A stretch of DNA of 43,480 bases, from assembly GCA_035640715.1 (NCBI GenBank), contig DASQVO010000282.1:1-43480 (forward strand), in the 5' to 3' direction. Numbering within the stretch: the stretch's first letter is position 1; each line of letters starts with the position of its first letter. The DNA is from DASQVO01 sp035640715. GTDB taxonomy: Bacteria; Actinomycetota; Actinomycetes; Streptosporangiales; Streptosporangiaceae. Position numbers and translations under genes: made by a program. Below are positions 8,172 to 16,356 of this stretch, in pieces. Under the pieces are notes generated by a model. That model was not told the DNA's origin and searched no databases. It worked only from the letters and a program-made list of their open reading frames with translations.

Positions 8172-8942
8172 TCACAGCCACTCTAGAGCACGGTGTAAGG
8201 ACGTGGGTCCCTTCTCGTCAGGCGTGTCCTTCCCGGGAACGGTGCCCGGAACCGCGCCCGCCGCATTTCCCGCCGCCGCGTCCGCCATGGTGGCCGCCTC
8301 CCCGCCCGCCACGCGCTCCGTTACCTCACGGAGCCGGTCCAGCGAGATGGCCCCGGCCCGGAGCACCCGCGGCACGGACCCCGTCAGGTCGACGATCGTG
8401 GACGGGACGCCACCGGGGCAGCGCCCGCCGTCCAGGTACACCGCGACGGAGTCACCAAGCTGGCCGGCCGCCTCGTCCGCCGTGGTCGCGGGCGGTGCAC
8501 CCGTCCGGTTCGCGCTGCTCACGGCGAGCGGCCCGGTCCGCTTGAGCAGGTCAAGCGCGACAGCGTGCAGGGGCATCCGCACCGCCACCGTGCCGCGGGT
8601 CTCCCCCAGGTCCCAGCGCAGCGTGCTGCTTGCCCGGCAGATCAGTGTCAGCGCTCCGGGCCAGAATTCATCGATGAGATCCTGCCCGAACGGCCCCAGG
8701 TCCTCCACCAGCGCGGCCGCCGCCCGCACGGTGCCGACGAGCACCGGTGGCGGCATCTCCCTGCCGCGGCCCTTGGCCGCGAGCAGCCGGCTCACCGCGT
8801 CGGGCATGAACGCGTCCGCGCCGATGCCATAGACCGTGTCGGTCGGCAGGACGATCAGCTCGCCCTTCTGCACCGCCTCTGTGGCCGCGGCGATCCCGGC
8901 GTCACGCCGTTCCGCCTCCGAACAGTCATAACGCTCGCTCAT
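8172..8942 (-). CDS. tsaC: L-threonylcarbamoyladenylate synthase (Sua5/YrdC/TsaC)
   Basis: 256 residues. It makes threonylcarbamoyl-AMP from Thr, bicarbonate and ATP for t6A37 tRNA modification. The YrdC domain covers about residues 15-205: LPTDTVYGIGADA near 32-44, the AAKGRGREMPPP loop, PGALTLI and SSANRTGAP. The C-terminal 45 residues (an Ala/Gly stretch) are too short for a full Sua5 domain, so this is the short YrdC type. The ATG at 8942 is preferred over the TTG one codon upstream. It follows prmC by 64 bp, the same neighbour order as Rv1300-Rv1301 in mycobacteria. Confidence 0.94.
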   Translation of the reverse strand: MSERYDCSEAERRDAGIAAATEAVQKGELIVLPTDTVYGIGADAFMPDAVSRLLAAKGRGREMPPPVLVGTVRAAAALVEDLGPFGQDLIDEFWPGALTLICRASSTLRWDLGETRGTVAVRMPLHAVALDLLKRTGPLAVSSANRTGAPPATTADEAAGQLGDSVAVYLDGGRCPGGVPSTIVDLTGSVPRVLRAGAISLDRLREVTERVAGGEAATMADAAAGNAAGAVPGTVPGKDTPDEKGPTSLHRALEWL

Positions 8943-9006
8943 CAAAGTTGCGGCGTGGAGACTCCCGCCTTCGGGGGGAGGAACGCCGCTTCACCTCCCT
9001 GGAATG

Positions 9007-9912
9007 TCAGTACGGCAAGGTAGGCTCCGGATTGCCCGCTCGCTCGCCGGTCCATATTGCCGTGACGAAACGGTCACGCCGCGCCAGGTCCTTGTGGTTG
9101 CGCGTGTCACGCCAGCCGGCTTCCTCGCAGAAGACCCAGTAGACGGCCGATCCCTGCGGCGCGCCGTGCTCGACGGCCACCGCTCCGCCCGGGCGCAGCA
9201 GCCTGCGGGCGACGCGCTCGACGGCGCGGATCGCGTCAAGCCCGTCCTCGCCGCTCCACAGCGCAGCCGGCGGATCGTATTCTCCCACCTCCGGCGGCAC
9301 CGTCGCGCCGACCGGGATGTAGGGCGGGTTGCTGATCACAAGGTCCGCCGTGCCGTTCAGCTCGCCGGGCACCTCAGTGAAATCGCCGCCGTGAAGCGTG
9401 ACCCGCCCGGCAGTGTACGGCGCGGCCGCGGCGCAGCGCGCGATGTTGCGCTCGGTCCAGCCGCGCGCGATCGGATCCCCTTCGACCGCGTGCACCCGGG
9501 CCCGCGGGACCTCCTGCGCGATCGCGAGCGCGATCGCGCCCGACCCGGTCCCCAGATCGATGACAAGCGGCTCCGCCACGTCCATGTCGCGCAGGCGGTC
9601 GATCGCCCAGCCCGTCATGACCTCGGTTTCCGGCCGCGGCACGAACACGCCCGGGCCAACCTCGAGCTCCAGGTAGCGGAAGTACGCGCGTCCCGTGATG
9701 TGCTGCAGCGGCTCGCGGGCGGCACGGCGCCCGATACCTTCCCAGAACCGGGCGTCGAACGCCGAGTCGGGGACGGCGTGCAGCTCGGTCCTGCGCACGC
9801 CGTGCACGTGCGCGGCGATCAGCTCCGCCTCGGCCCGCGGCGACTCCACCCCGGCCTCCGCGAGCCGGGCGGCGGCGAGCGCGATCTCATCAAGCAACAG
9901 GCTCACCTGCAC
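9007..9912 (-). CDS. prmC: Release-factor glutamine N5-methyltransferase (HemK/PrmC)
   Basis: 301 residues. It methylates the Gln of the GGQ motif in RF1/RF2, and the RF1 gene lies directly upstream. An N-terminal helical substrate-recognition domain (1-85) is followed by a Rossmann methyltransferase domain with DLGTGSGAIAL at 119-129 (SAM site) and NPPY at 195-198, the catalytic signature that holds the target glutamine amide. The coding start is GTG at 9912. A second GTG at 9906 stands at a better distance (8 nt) from GGGAG, so the protein may be two residues shorter. prfA ends 12 bp upstream and the two are surely cotranscribed. Confidence 0.95.
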   Translation of the reverse strand: MQVSLLLDEIALAAARLAEAGVESPRAEAELIAAHVHGVRRTELHAVPDSAFDARFWEGIGRRAAREPLQHITGRAYFRYLELEVGPGVFVPRPETEVMTGWAIDRLRDMDVAEPLVIDLGTGSGAIALAIAQEVPRARVHAVEGDPIARGWTERNIARCAAAAPYTAGRVTLHGGDFTEVPGELNGTADLVISNPPYIPVGATVPPEVGEYDPPAALWSGEDGLDAIRAVERVARRLLRPGGAVAVEHGAPQGSAVYWVFCEEAGWRDTRNHKDLARRDRFVTAIWTGERAGNPEPTLPY

Positions 9913-9924
9913 GGCTCCCGCTGA

Positions 9925-11013
9925 TCACGCGTCCGGGTTCCCGTCGGCGCCGCCAAGTTTCTCGGCCATTTCCGCGTCGGCGAGAGCGTCGATGACCGCG
10001 TCGAGCTCACCGTCGATGACCTGGTCGAGGTTGTAGGCCTTGTAGCCAACCCGGTGATCGGAGATGCGGTTCTCCGGGAAGTTGTAGGTACGTACCCGTT
10101 CGGACCTGTCAACGGTACGGACCTGGCTGCGGCGCTCGGCCGCGGCGCGCTCATCCGCCTCCTGCTGCGCCTGGGCCAGGAGACGCGCGCGGAGGATACG
10201 CATCGCCTGCTCCTTATTCTGGAGCTGGCTTTTCTCGTTCTGGCAGGAAACCACGATGCCCGTCGGCAGATGGGTGATCCGGACCGCGGAGTCGGTGGTG
10301 TTCACGCTCTGCCCGCCCGGGCCGGAGGACCGGAACACGTCGACGCGCAGGTCATTGGGGTCGATCCCCACCTCCACCTGCTCGGCCTCCGGCATCACCA
10401 GGACTCCGGCGGCTGACGTGTGGACGCGGCCCTGCGACTCCGTGACGGGAACACGCTGGACCCTGTGGACGCCGCCTTCATACTTCAGCCGCGCCCAGGC
10501 CCCCTGCTGCCCGTCGCTTCCGCGCTTTCCCGCCTTGACGGCGACGGTCGCGGCCTTGTAGCCGCCGAGGCCGGTGACGGCGGAGTCGAGGACCTCCGTG
10601 GCCCAGCCGTGCCGCTCGGCGTAGCGGAGGTACATCCGCAGCAGGTCCCCGGCGAAGAGCGCGGATTCCTCGCCGCCCTCGCCCGCCTTGACCTCAAGGA
10701 TGACGTCCCGTGAGTCATTGGCGTCACGCGGGACGAGCATCCGCCGCAGCCGCTGTTCCAGCTCCGCCCTGCGGACCTTGAGCTGATCGGCCTCGGCCGC
10801 GAACGAGGGATCCTCCGCCGCGAGCTCGCGCGCCGTCGCCTCATCGGCCTCCGTCTGCCGCCATTCGTTGTAGGCATGCACGATGGGGGTCAGCTCGGCG
10901 TAACGCCGGCCCAGCGTGCGCGCCTTGCCGGCGTCGGCGTGCAGGCCGGGATCGGCCAGGGCACGCTCCAGCTCCGCGTGCTCAGACGCCAGCTCGCCGA
11001 GCCGGTCGAACAC
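9925..11013 (-). CDS. prfA: Peptide chain release factor 1
   Basis: 362 residues. It recognises UAA and UAG and triggers peptidyl-tRNA hydrolysis. The codon-recognition tripeptide is PVT at 189-191 (the PxT motif of RF1; E. coli has PAT), within RVQRVPVTESQGRVHTSA. The hydrolysis motif GPGGQ is at 231-235, followed by SVNTTDSAVRITHLPTG. Length is normal. The GTG start at 11013 is fixed by GGAGG 7 nt upstream. It lies downstream of rpmE, behind a long hairpin, and begins the prfA-prmC-tsaC run. Confidence 0.97.
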   Translation of the reverse strand: MFDRLGELASEHAELERALADPGLHADAGKARTLGRRYAELTPIVHAYNEWRQTEADEATARELAAEDPSFAAEADQLKVRRAELEQRLRRMLVPRDANDSRDVILEVKAGEGGEESALFAGDLLRMYLRYAERHGWATEVLDSAVTGLGGYKAATVAVKAGKRGSDGQQGAWARLKYEGGVHRVQRVPVTESQGRVHTSAAGVLVMPEAEQVEVGIDPNDLRVDVFRSSGPGGQSVNTTDSAVRITHLPTGIVVSCQNEKSQLQNKEQAMRILRARLLAQAQQEADERAAAERRSQVRTVDRSERVRTYNFPENRISDHRVGYKAYNLDQVIDGELDAVIDALADAEMAEKLGGADGNPDA

Positions 11014-11050
11014 AGTTATTCCTCCAGATACTCCGGCAGATTCGGGCCCA

Positions 11051-11098
11051 GCACAGGCCTGCCTGGCGCCCCGTCCAGGGCGCCAGGCAGGCCTGTGC
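11051..11098. terminator. 21-bp perfect hairpin between rpmE and prfA
   Basis: Arms 11051-11071 and 11078-11098 are exact reverse complements, with the 6-nt loop cgtcca. The hairpin starts 2 bp after the rpmE stop codon and ends 37 bp before the prfA start. There is no T-run on the minus strand, so it is a U-less terminator or an RNA-stabilising 3' end. It would reduce but need not abolish readthrough into prfA. Confidence 0.8.
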
Positions 11099-11100
11099 GG

Positions 11101-11322
11101 CTACTTGCCGCCCGATGCCTTCTTGCCGAAGCGCCGCTCAAACCTCGCGACCCGGCCGCCGGTGTCGAGGATCTTCTGCTTGCCCGTGTAGAACGGGTGG
11201 CAGGCCGAGCAGACATCGGTGTGGATCACGCCATTAGGGGCGGTACTGCGGGTGGTGAACGTGTTTCCGCAGGCACAGGTCACGGTGGTGACCCCGTATG
11301 CGGGGTGAATATCAGGCTTCAT
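11101..11322 (-). CDS. rpmE: 50S ribosomal protein L31, zinc-binding form
   Basis: 73 residues. The start at the ATG at 11322 is preceded by AGGAG 9 nt upstream and gives MKPDIHPAYGVTTVTCACGN; the reading frame stays open for another 380 bp upstream but without family sequence. Four zinc ligands are present as CAC (16, 18) and CSAC (38, 41), so this is the C+ paralogue used under zinc-replete conditions, not the Zur-controlled C- form. FYTGKQKILDTGGRVARFERRFG is the usual C-terminal half. In related genomes rho normally lies immediately upstream; here a divergent GH92 gene does. Confidence 0.97.
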   Translation of the reverse strand: MKPDIHPAYGVTTVTCACGNTFTTRSTAPNGVIHTDVCSACHPFYTGKQKILDTGGRVARFERRFGKKASGGK

Positions 11323-11792
11323 GTGTGAAGACTCCTGCCTCGGGCGATCGCCGGGTCGCCGCTGGCCGCCGCGCCTGGCGAGGTGGATGAAGCATCCGCC
11401 TGGCCTGACGGACCGGGGCTGGCAAGTCCGCCGGCGTCCATCACGGGGCGTGGCTGTCGGGGCGTGAACCGGTACCGCGTTGTCGCGGCTTTCTAGTGTG
11501 CCAGACGATTCAACCCGTAACTGCCCCTGGTGATTCCCGGCTGTGCCGGACCTGGTATCGGGGGTGCGCGGGGGACCTGCCATCCGGGTGTGCCGGGCCT
11601 TAGCATCCGCGCGCGGTACGTGAGCCGCAGTATCCGGGCACGTATGTGAGTTGTGCTGAGTATTGACAGCGTTGTCGGATGCGTGATTCGGTGCCTCAGT
11701 GTCCATTTGGCCGAAGGTCTCTGCTCAACCACACGAGGTTGCCCTTACCCGAACAACCATCAATCCGCCCCCCAGATGAAGGACGTCTCATC
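11323..11792. promoter_or_regulatory. Divergent intergenic region rpmE / GH92
   Basis: This is 470 bp without a convincing gene. On the minus strand a weak rpmE promoter candidate has CTAGAA (11491-11496) and TTACGG (11515-11520) with an 18-bp spacer. On the plus strand a consensus -35 TTGACA (11663-11668) serves the GH92 gene but lacks a good -10. A LacI-type dyad overlaps it (separate entry). The rest shows nothing I can name. Confidence 0.35.
11664..11677. promoter_or_regulatory. LacI-family-like operator upstream of GH92
   Basis: TGACAGCGTTGTCG is a 14-bp dyad with a central CG and GACA/TGTC arms (five of seven pairs). It overlaps the TTGACA -35 element. LacI-family sugar repressors of actinobacteria bind palindromes of this type with a central CpG. 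Repression of the glycosidase is inferred. Confidence 0.35.
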
Positions 11793-14700
11793 ATGACGCG
11801 TTGGCACGCTAGACGCATCACGTGCACATTGGCCGCAGCGGCCACCGTATTCGGAACGACGGTCGCGGGCGCCGCCGCGAGCTCGGCGGCGATCTCCGCC
11901 ACCTCAGCCGCAGGCGCCATGCCCGTCACGAATCCAGCCTCGCTCGTCAACCCGCTCATCGGCACGTCGGGCAGCGTCGACACGTTTCCCGGCCCGGACA
12001 TGCCGTTCGGGATGATCCAGTGGGGCCCCGACACCTCACCCGACCGGCCCAGCGGCGGCGGTTACGAGTACAACAACTCCCAGCTCATCGGCTACAGCCT
12101 CACCCACATCAGCGGGCCCGGCTGCGGCGCCTACGGCGACCTGCCGATCCTGCCGACCGTCGGGGCCATCGGCAGCTCGCCGGGCGCCGCGACAGAGACG
12201 TTCACCCACGCCAGCGAGACCGCGCAGGCAGGCTACTACGCCGACACACTGGGCAACGGCGTCGGCGTGAAGCTCACGGACACGATGCGCGCAGGCATCG
12301 GCCAGTTCAACTTCCCCGCCACCAGCCAGGCCAACCTGCTGCTCAAGCTGACCGGCAGCCAGGACCAGGTGGACGGGACGAGCGCCCAGGTCGTCGGCAA
12401 CAACGAGGTGACCGGGTCGGTCACCGCGGGCCACTTCTGCGGCCAGTCGTCGACGGTGGAGCGCGATTACACCCTCCACTTCGATATCGTCTTCAACCAC
12501 CCGTTCACCAGCAGCGGCACCTGGGGCGGCACAACGTCGTCGAGTCCGGCGGTGACACCGAACTCGAAGAACATCACCCAGAACAGCGTCGGGCACGCGC
12601 CGGCGGCCACGCCGAAGGCCGCGCCCCCCTCCGCGAAGGTGTTCGCGGGATCCAGGCCGGACTTCAACGTCCGCCCGCAACCGTCCCCGATCGTCCACGG
12701 TTCCGCCACCCAGGCCCCGCAGACGACGGTGACCAACCCTGGCGGCGTCTACCTCACCTTCGACACCACGCAGAACCAGACGGTCACGGCGAAGGTCGGC
12801 ATCTCCTTCACCAGCGACTCGGGCGCCGCGTCGAACCTCAGCTCCGAGATCCCGGCCTGGAACTTCGCCCAGGTGGAGAAGGCCAACCAGGCCGCGTGGA
12901 ACCAGGTACTCGGCCGCATCCAGATCTCCGGCGGCTCGCAGGCGCAGCAGACCGAGTTCTACACGGCCCTGTATCACGCACTCCTGCACCCGAACGTCTT
13001 CAGCGACGACAACGGCAAGTACATGGGCTTCGACGGCCAGGTCCACACGGTCGCCAAGGGACACGCGGAATACGGGAACTACTCCGGCTGGGACATCTAC
13101 CGCGACCAGGTCCAGCTCGCCGCCATGGTCGCCCCCCAGCAGACCAGCGACTCGATCACCTCGATGCTGGACGACTACGCCCAGACCGGGATGCTGCCGA
13201 AGTGGAACCTGGGCGGCGGTGAGTCCTACGTCATGGTCGGCGACCCGGCCGACGCGATCATCGCCGACGCCTACGCGTTCGGCGCCCGGGACTTCAACGT
13301 CACTGCGGCGCTGAAGGCCATGACGACCGAGGCGATCACGACGAACAACATCCGGCCCGGTAACGCCACCCTGCTCAAGGACGGCTACCTGCCCTACGAC
13401 CAGTCCTACGGATGCTGCAACTTCTACGGCCCGGTCTCGACGCAGCTCGAGTACGACACGGCGGATTACGCCATCGCCGCCCTGGCCAAGGCCACCGGCG
13501 ACACGGCGGACTACACCAAATTCGCCACGCTGGCGCAGAGCTGGCAGAACGTCTTCAACACGGCCAGCGGCTACATGCAGGCCAAGCTGTCCAACGGCCA
13601 GTGGCTCGCCGGCTTCAGCCCGGCGACCTCAGCCGGCTTCGTAGAGGGGACCTCGGCGCAGTACACGCCCATGGTCCCGTTCAACCTGCGGGGGCTGATC
13701 AACGCGAGGGGCGGCAACCAGGCCTGGATCAGCTACCTGAACAGCCTCACCTCCAACCTCACCAACCCGGGCGGCACCAACGCCGACCTATCCAACGAGC
13801 CCAGCCTGGAGATCCCGTACGAATACGACTACGCGGGCGCCCCGTACCTGGCCCAGCAGGTCATCAGGAACGTTGAGCAGCAGCTCTACTTCGACGCGCC
13901 GGTCGGCCAGGACGGTAACGACGACCTCGGCGCGATGAGCTCTGCCTACGTCTGGGACGAGCTCGGCTTCTACCCGGAGACCCCGGGCACGCCGGTCCTT
14001 GCCCTGGGCAGCCCGGTGTTCCCGAAGACAGTCGTGCACCTGCCGAGCGGAGCCACGCTGACCAGCGTCGCGCCGAACGCCCAGATCGCGGCGCCGTACA
14101 TCCACGGCCTCACGGTCAACGGGACGCCCTGGAACAGGGCGTACCTGGACTACTCAGCCCTTGGCAAGGGCGCGACGCTGAACTATGACCTGTCCACGAC
14201 CCCCGACACCTCGTGGGCCAGCGACCCGAGCGCCGCACCGCCGTCGGATCCGACCGGCGAGCAGTCGGCGCTGACCTCGGCCGGCCCCGCCAGCGGCCTG
14301 ATCATCGCCCCGGGCTCGACGGGCACCGCCTCGCTGACCGTGACCAACCTGACCAGCCAGGCCCTGACGGCGAACTGGACCGCGAGCGCGTCCAGCGGGA
14401 TCACGGCCAGCCCGGCCAGCGGGTCGCTGACCGTTCCCGCGGGCTCGTCGGCCAAGGCCAGCGTCACCGTGACGGCCGGCCAGGCCGAGGGCAGCTACTC
14501 GGTGTCGTTCGCGACCACGACCAGCTCGGGCACGTCGTTGCCGGTCACGGCCGTCAACGTCGATGTCGCCAAGCCAGGTGAGATGTGGCCCTACTACACC
14601 TCGATCGGCGTCTCGTCCGACGGCCAGACAACCCCGTCGGGGTACAACGGAGACGCGTGGCTCTACTCGGCGAACGCGCTGGCGGCGGCCGGCGTGACGC

Positions 14701-15152
14701 CAGGCGGCACGGTCACCGCGGATGGCATCAACTACACCTGGCCGAATGAGCCGGCCGGCCAGAATGACTCCATCGAGGCGTCCGGCCAGACGATCCCGGT
14801 CTCGCTCCCCGCGGGCGCGACCAAGATTGGCCTGCTGGGCAGCGCCACCAATGCCGGCAGCTCCGGCGCGACGGGCACGCTGACCGTTACCTACACCGAC
14901 GGCAGTACCCAGCAGATTCCGGTCGCGTTCAGCGACTGGACGCTCGGCGCGGGATCGTTCAGTGCGCTGCCCGGTGACACGATCGCCATCACGACGAAAT
15001 ACCGGAATATCGACAACGGCAGCAGCGACGGGGTCACGACCTACGTGTACTCGGTCAGCGCGGCGCTGCAGGCAGGCAAGACCGTCGCCAGCATCACCCT
15101 CCCAACAGCATCCGGCGGCAACATCGGCATCTTCGCCATCGGCGGCGCCTGA
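11793..15152 (+). CDS. Secreted GH92 family alpha-1,2-mannosidase with C-terminal accessory domains
   Basis: 1119 residues. The ATG at 11793 (GAAGGA 9 nt upstream) opens a signal peptide: basic MTRWHARR, hydrophobic core, Ala-rich cleavage region around 33-38. The GH92 body runs to about residue 810: VNPLIGTSG near the start, FPGPDMPFGMIQWGPDT, HISGPGC, YSGWDIYRDQ, EGTSAQYTPMVPFN (the Glu expected to be the acid) and GNDDLGAMSSAYVWDELGFYP (the Asp pair expected at the base and Ca2+ site). GH92 enzymes are Ca2+-dependent exo-mannosidases acting on N-glycans or fungal mannan. Residues about 822-930 form a NEW3-like beta domain; about 930-1119 resemble a galactose-binding/NPCBM-type module. It stands alone on the plus strand and ends at a strong terminator. 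Confidence 0.9.
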   Translation: MTRWHARRITCTLAAAATVFGTTVAGAAASSAAISATSAAGAMPVTNPASLVNPLIGTSGSVDTFPGPDMPFGMIQWGPDTSPDRPSGGGYEYNNSQLIGYSLTHISGPGCGAYGDLPILPTVGAIGSSPGAATETFTHASETAQAGYYADTLGNGVGVKLTDTMRAGIGQFNFPATSQANLLLKLTGSQDQVDGTSAQVVGNNEVTGSVTAGHFCGQSSTVERDYTLHFDIVFNHPFTSSGTWGGTTSSSPAVTPNSKNITQNSVGHAPAATPKAAPPSAKVFAGSRPDFNVRPQPSPIVHGSATQAPQTTVTNPGGVYLTFDTTQNQTVTAKVGISFTSDSGAASNLSSEIPAWNFAQVEKANQAAWNQVLGRIQISGGSQAQQTEFYTALYHALLHPNVFSDDNGKYMGFDGQVHTVAKGHAEYGNYSGWDIYRDQVQLAAMVAPQQTSDSITSMLDDYAQTGMLPKWNLGGGESYVMVGDPADAIIADAYAFGARDFNVTAALKAMTTEAITTNNIRPGNATLLKDGYLPYDQSYGCCNFYGPVSTQLEYDTADYAIAALAKATGDTADYTKFATLAQSWQNVFNTASGYMQAKLSNGQWLAGFSPATSAGFVEGTSAQYTPMVPFNLRGLINARGGNQAWISYLNSLTSNLTNPGGTNADLSNEPSLEIPYEYDYAGAPYLAQQVIRNVEQQLYFDAPVGQDGNDDLGAMSSAYVWDELGFYPETPGTPVLALGSPVFPKTVVHLPSGATLTSVAPNAQIAAPYIHGLTVNGTPWNRAYLDYSALGKGATLNYDLSTTPDTSWASDPSAAPPSDPTGEQSALTSAGPASGLIIAPGSTGTASLTVTNLTSQALTANWTASASSGITASPASGSLTVPAGSSAKASVTVTAGQAEGSYSVSFATTTSSGTSLPVTAVNVDVAKPGEMWPYYTSIGVSSDGQTTPSGYNGDAWLYSANALAAAGVTPGGTVTADGINYTWPNEPAGQNDSIEASGQTIPVSLPAGATKIGLLGSATNAGSSGATGTLTVTYTDGSTQQIPVAFSDWTLGAGSFSALPGDTIAITTKYRNIDNGSSDGVTTYVYSVSAALQAGKTVASITLPTASGGNIGIFAIGGA

Positions 15153-15205
15153 CCGGACGGCCCGGTGCCGGAGCACCCTTCCGGTACCGGGTCACCAGCA
15201 GGAAC

Positions 15206-15242
15206 GCGGGGCCCGGACCAGACCGGTCCGGGCCCCGCTTTT
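15206..15242 (+). terminator. Intrinsic terminator after the GH92 gene
   Basis: A perfect 14-bp stem (15206-15219 with 15225-15238), loop agacc, is followed by TTTT at 15239-15242. It begins 53 bp after the stop codon. Confidence 0.88.
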
Positions 15243-15621
15243 CCCGCCATGCATTGCATTCTTCAGCCGAACGAGGACGTGGTGACACCCACAACCAGGT
15301 TCACCGGTCATCATGTCCGGCGTCGTAAGCGGCCACGGCGCACTGGCCAGCGGCCATCCGCCACGCCTGCTGAACCAGGCCGCTGTCTCGGCCCAGTCCG
15401 CAGCCGCCCGACGAGCGCCGCCGCGGTCTCGCCCAGGTGGTCGGTATACGTGCCGAGCAGGCCGGTGATGAATGAAACGGAAACTCGTCCGGACAGCGGG
15501 AAGCGGCCCATGATCACGGCAGGCTCCCGGTTATCCACAGCAGAGCATGGCATCGTGATGGTTATCCACAGCCTGCCATCTGTCCGTGGTCCTGTCCGGC
15601 GGTTCCGGTCAGGCTGGGTGC
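15243..15621. other. Gene-free stretch with two DnaA-box-like repeats
   Basis: About 380 bp between the GH92 terminator and the AbiEi-like gene. I see no convincing protein gene. Its main feature is the 13-bp word ggttatccacagc at 15529-15541 and 15560-15572, each containing a perfect TTATCCACA. Confidence 0.5.
15529..15572 (+). repeat. Two direct copies of ggttatccacagc
   Basis: The copies (15529-15541 and 15560-15572) start 31 bp apart. The core TTATCCACA equals the E. coli DnaA-box consensus. Only two boxes are present, there is no AT-rich unwinding element and no dnaA/dnaN nearby, so this is not a replication origin. They lie 50-93 bp upstream of the AbiEi-like start and could act in its control. 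Confidence 0.7.
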
Positions 15622-16236
15622 ATGCCGACCGATCTGCCTGCTGACTGCCGCGACCTGCTCAAGCTCCAGCACGGTATCCTCACGCGCCGCCAGGCACTCG
15701 CCACGGGGCTCGCAGCCGACGATATCGAGGCCCGGGTCCGCTTCGGAAAGTGGACACGCCTGCAGCGAGGCACATACGCCGCGTTCACCGGCCAGCCTTC
15801 GCGCGAAGCCCTGCTGTGGGCTGCCCTGCTCCGCGCCGGGACCGGTGCCACCTTCAGCCACCAGACCGCAGCCGAACTCGCCGGCCTCGCCGATGAGACA
15901 AGCACCAGCATCCACATCACCGTGCCGGCAGGACGGCATCCGGCCAGGGCACGGAAGATTCCCGGCGTGGTTATCCATCGTTCCGGCCGGATATATGAGG
16001 CCGCGCACCCGTCGCTACTGCCGCCGCAGACCCGCGTCGAAGAGACGGTGATCGACCTGACCCAGACGGCACCCGCCCTTGACGAAGCATTCGGGTGGCT
16101 ATGCCAGGCGGCCGGGCGCCGGCTAACCACACCACAGAGACTGCGCCAGACGATCGATGCCCGCAGGAGGGTGCGGTGGCGAAGCGAGCTTCTCGCGGCA
16201 CTTCAGGAGGTGTCCGCGGGCGCCCTCAGGACGTAG
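15622..16236 (+). CDS. AbiEi-like antitoxin-domain protein, C-terminally short
   Basis: 204 residues from the ATG at 15622. The N-terminal 50 residues form the winged-helix domain of type IV antitoxin (AbiEi) proteins: LLKLQHGILTRRQALATG, then WTRLQRGTYAAFTG. A middle domain follows with FSHQTAAELAGL, HITVP and IHRS. Actinobacterial relatives usually continue into a DUF559/Vsr-like nuclease-fold domain and total about 300 residues. This one stops at EVSAGALRT, where that domain normally begins, and no remnant of it is visible in 16237-16356. No AbiEii-type nucleotidyltransferase toxin gene is adjacent. The ribosome-binding site is weak. It is either a naturally short form or a decayed copy; function is uncertain. 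Confidence 0.7.
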   Translation: MPTDLPADCRDLLKLQHGILTRRQALATGLAADDIEARVRFGKWTRLQRGTYAAFTGQPSREALLWAALLRAGTGATFSHQTAAELAGLADETSTSIHITVPAGRHPARARKIPGVVIHRSGRIYEAAHPSLLPPQTRVEETVIDLTQTAPALDEAFGWLCQAAGRRLTTPQRLRQTIDARRRVRWRSELLAALQEVSAGALRT

Positions 16237-16293
16237 ATGGCCCGCGATGATCCGCGCGCCACCCGGCCGTCTACCTGCGGCGTGCCGCAACGC

Positions 16294-16329
16294 CGCAGGC
16301 CGGCCACCGCCTCCGGTGACCGGCCTGCG
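16294..16329. terminator. Bidirectional hairpin between convergent genes
   Basis: A 15-bp stem (16294-16308 with 16315-16329) contains one C-A mismatch, which becomes a G-U pair on the other strand. It separates the AbiEi-like gene (+) from the phosphoesterase (-) and begins 28 bp after the latter's stop. No T-run follows. Confidence 0.65.
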
Positions 16330-16356
16330 ACCTTAGCAGCTCAGGAGATGGACTGG

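Noticed and set aside
8962..8980. Hairpin between prmC and tsaC with a TTCG loop
   Set aside because: The stem is only five plus two pairs with a bulge; too weak to call a terminator inside a likely operon.
11323..11706. N-terminal extension of L31 to about 200 residues
   Set aside because: The extension has no family sequence, and ATG 11322 has AGGAG at 9 nt and gives the standard 73-residue protein.
15311..15553. 80-codon minus-strand frame in the gene-free stretch
   Set aside because: No Shine-Dalgarno, no recognisable family, Arg-rich C-terminus typical of chance frames.
15529..15572. Replication origin suggested by two TTATCCACA boxes
   Set aside because: There are only two boxes, no AT-rich element, and no dnaA, dnaN or gyr genes in the window.
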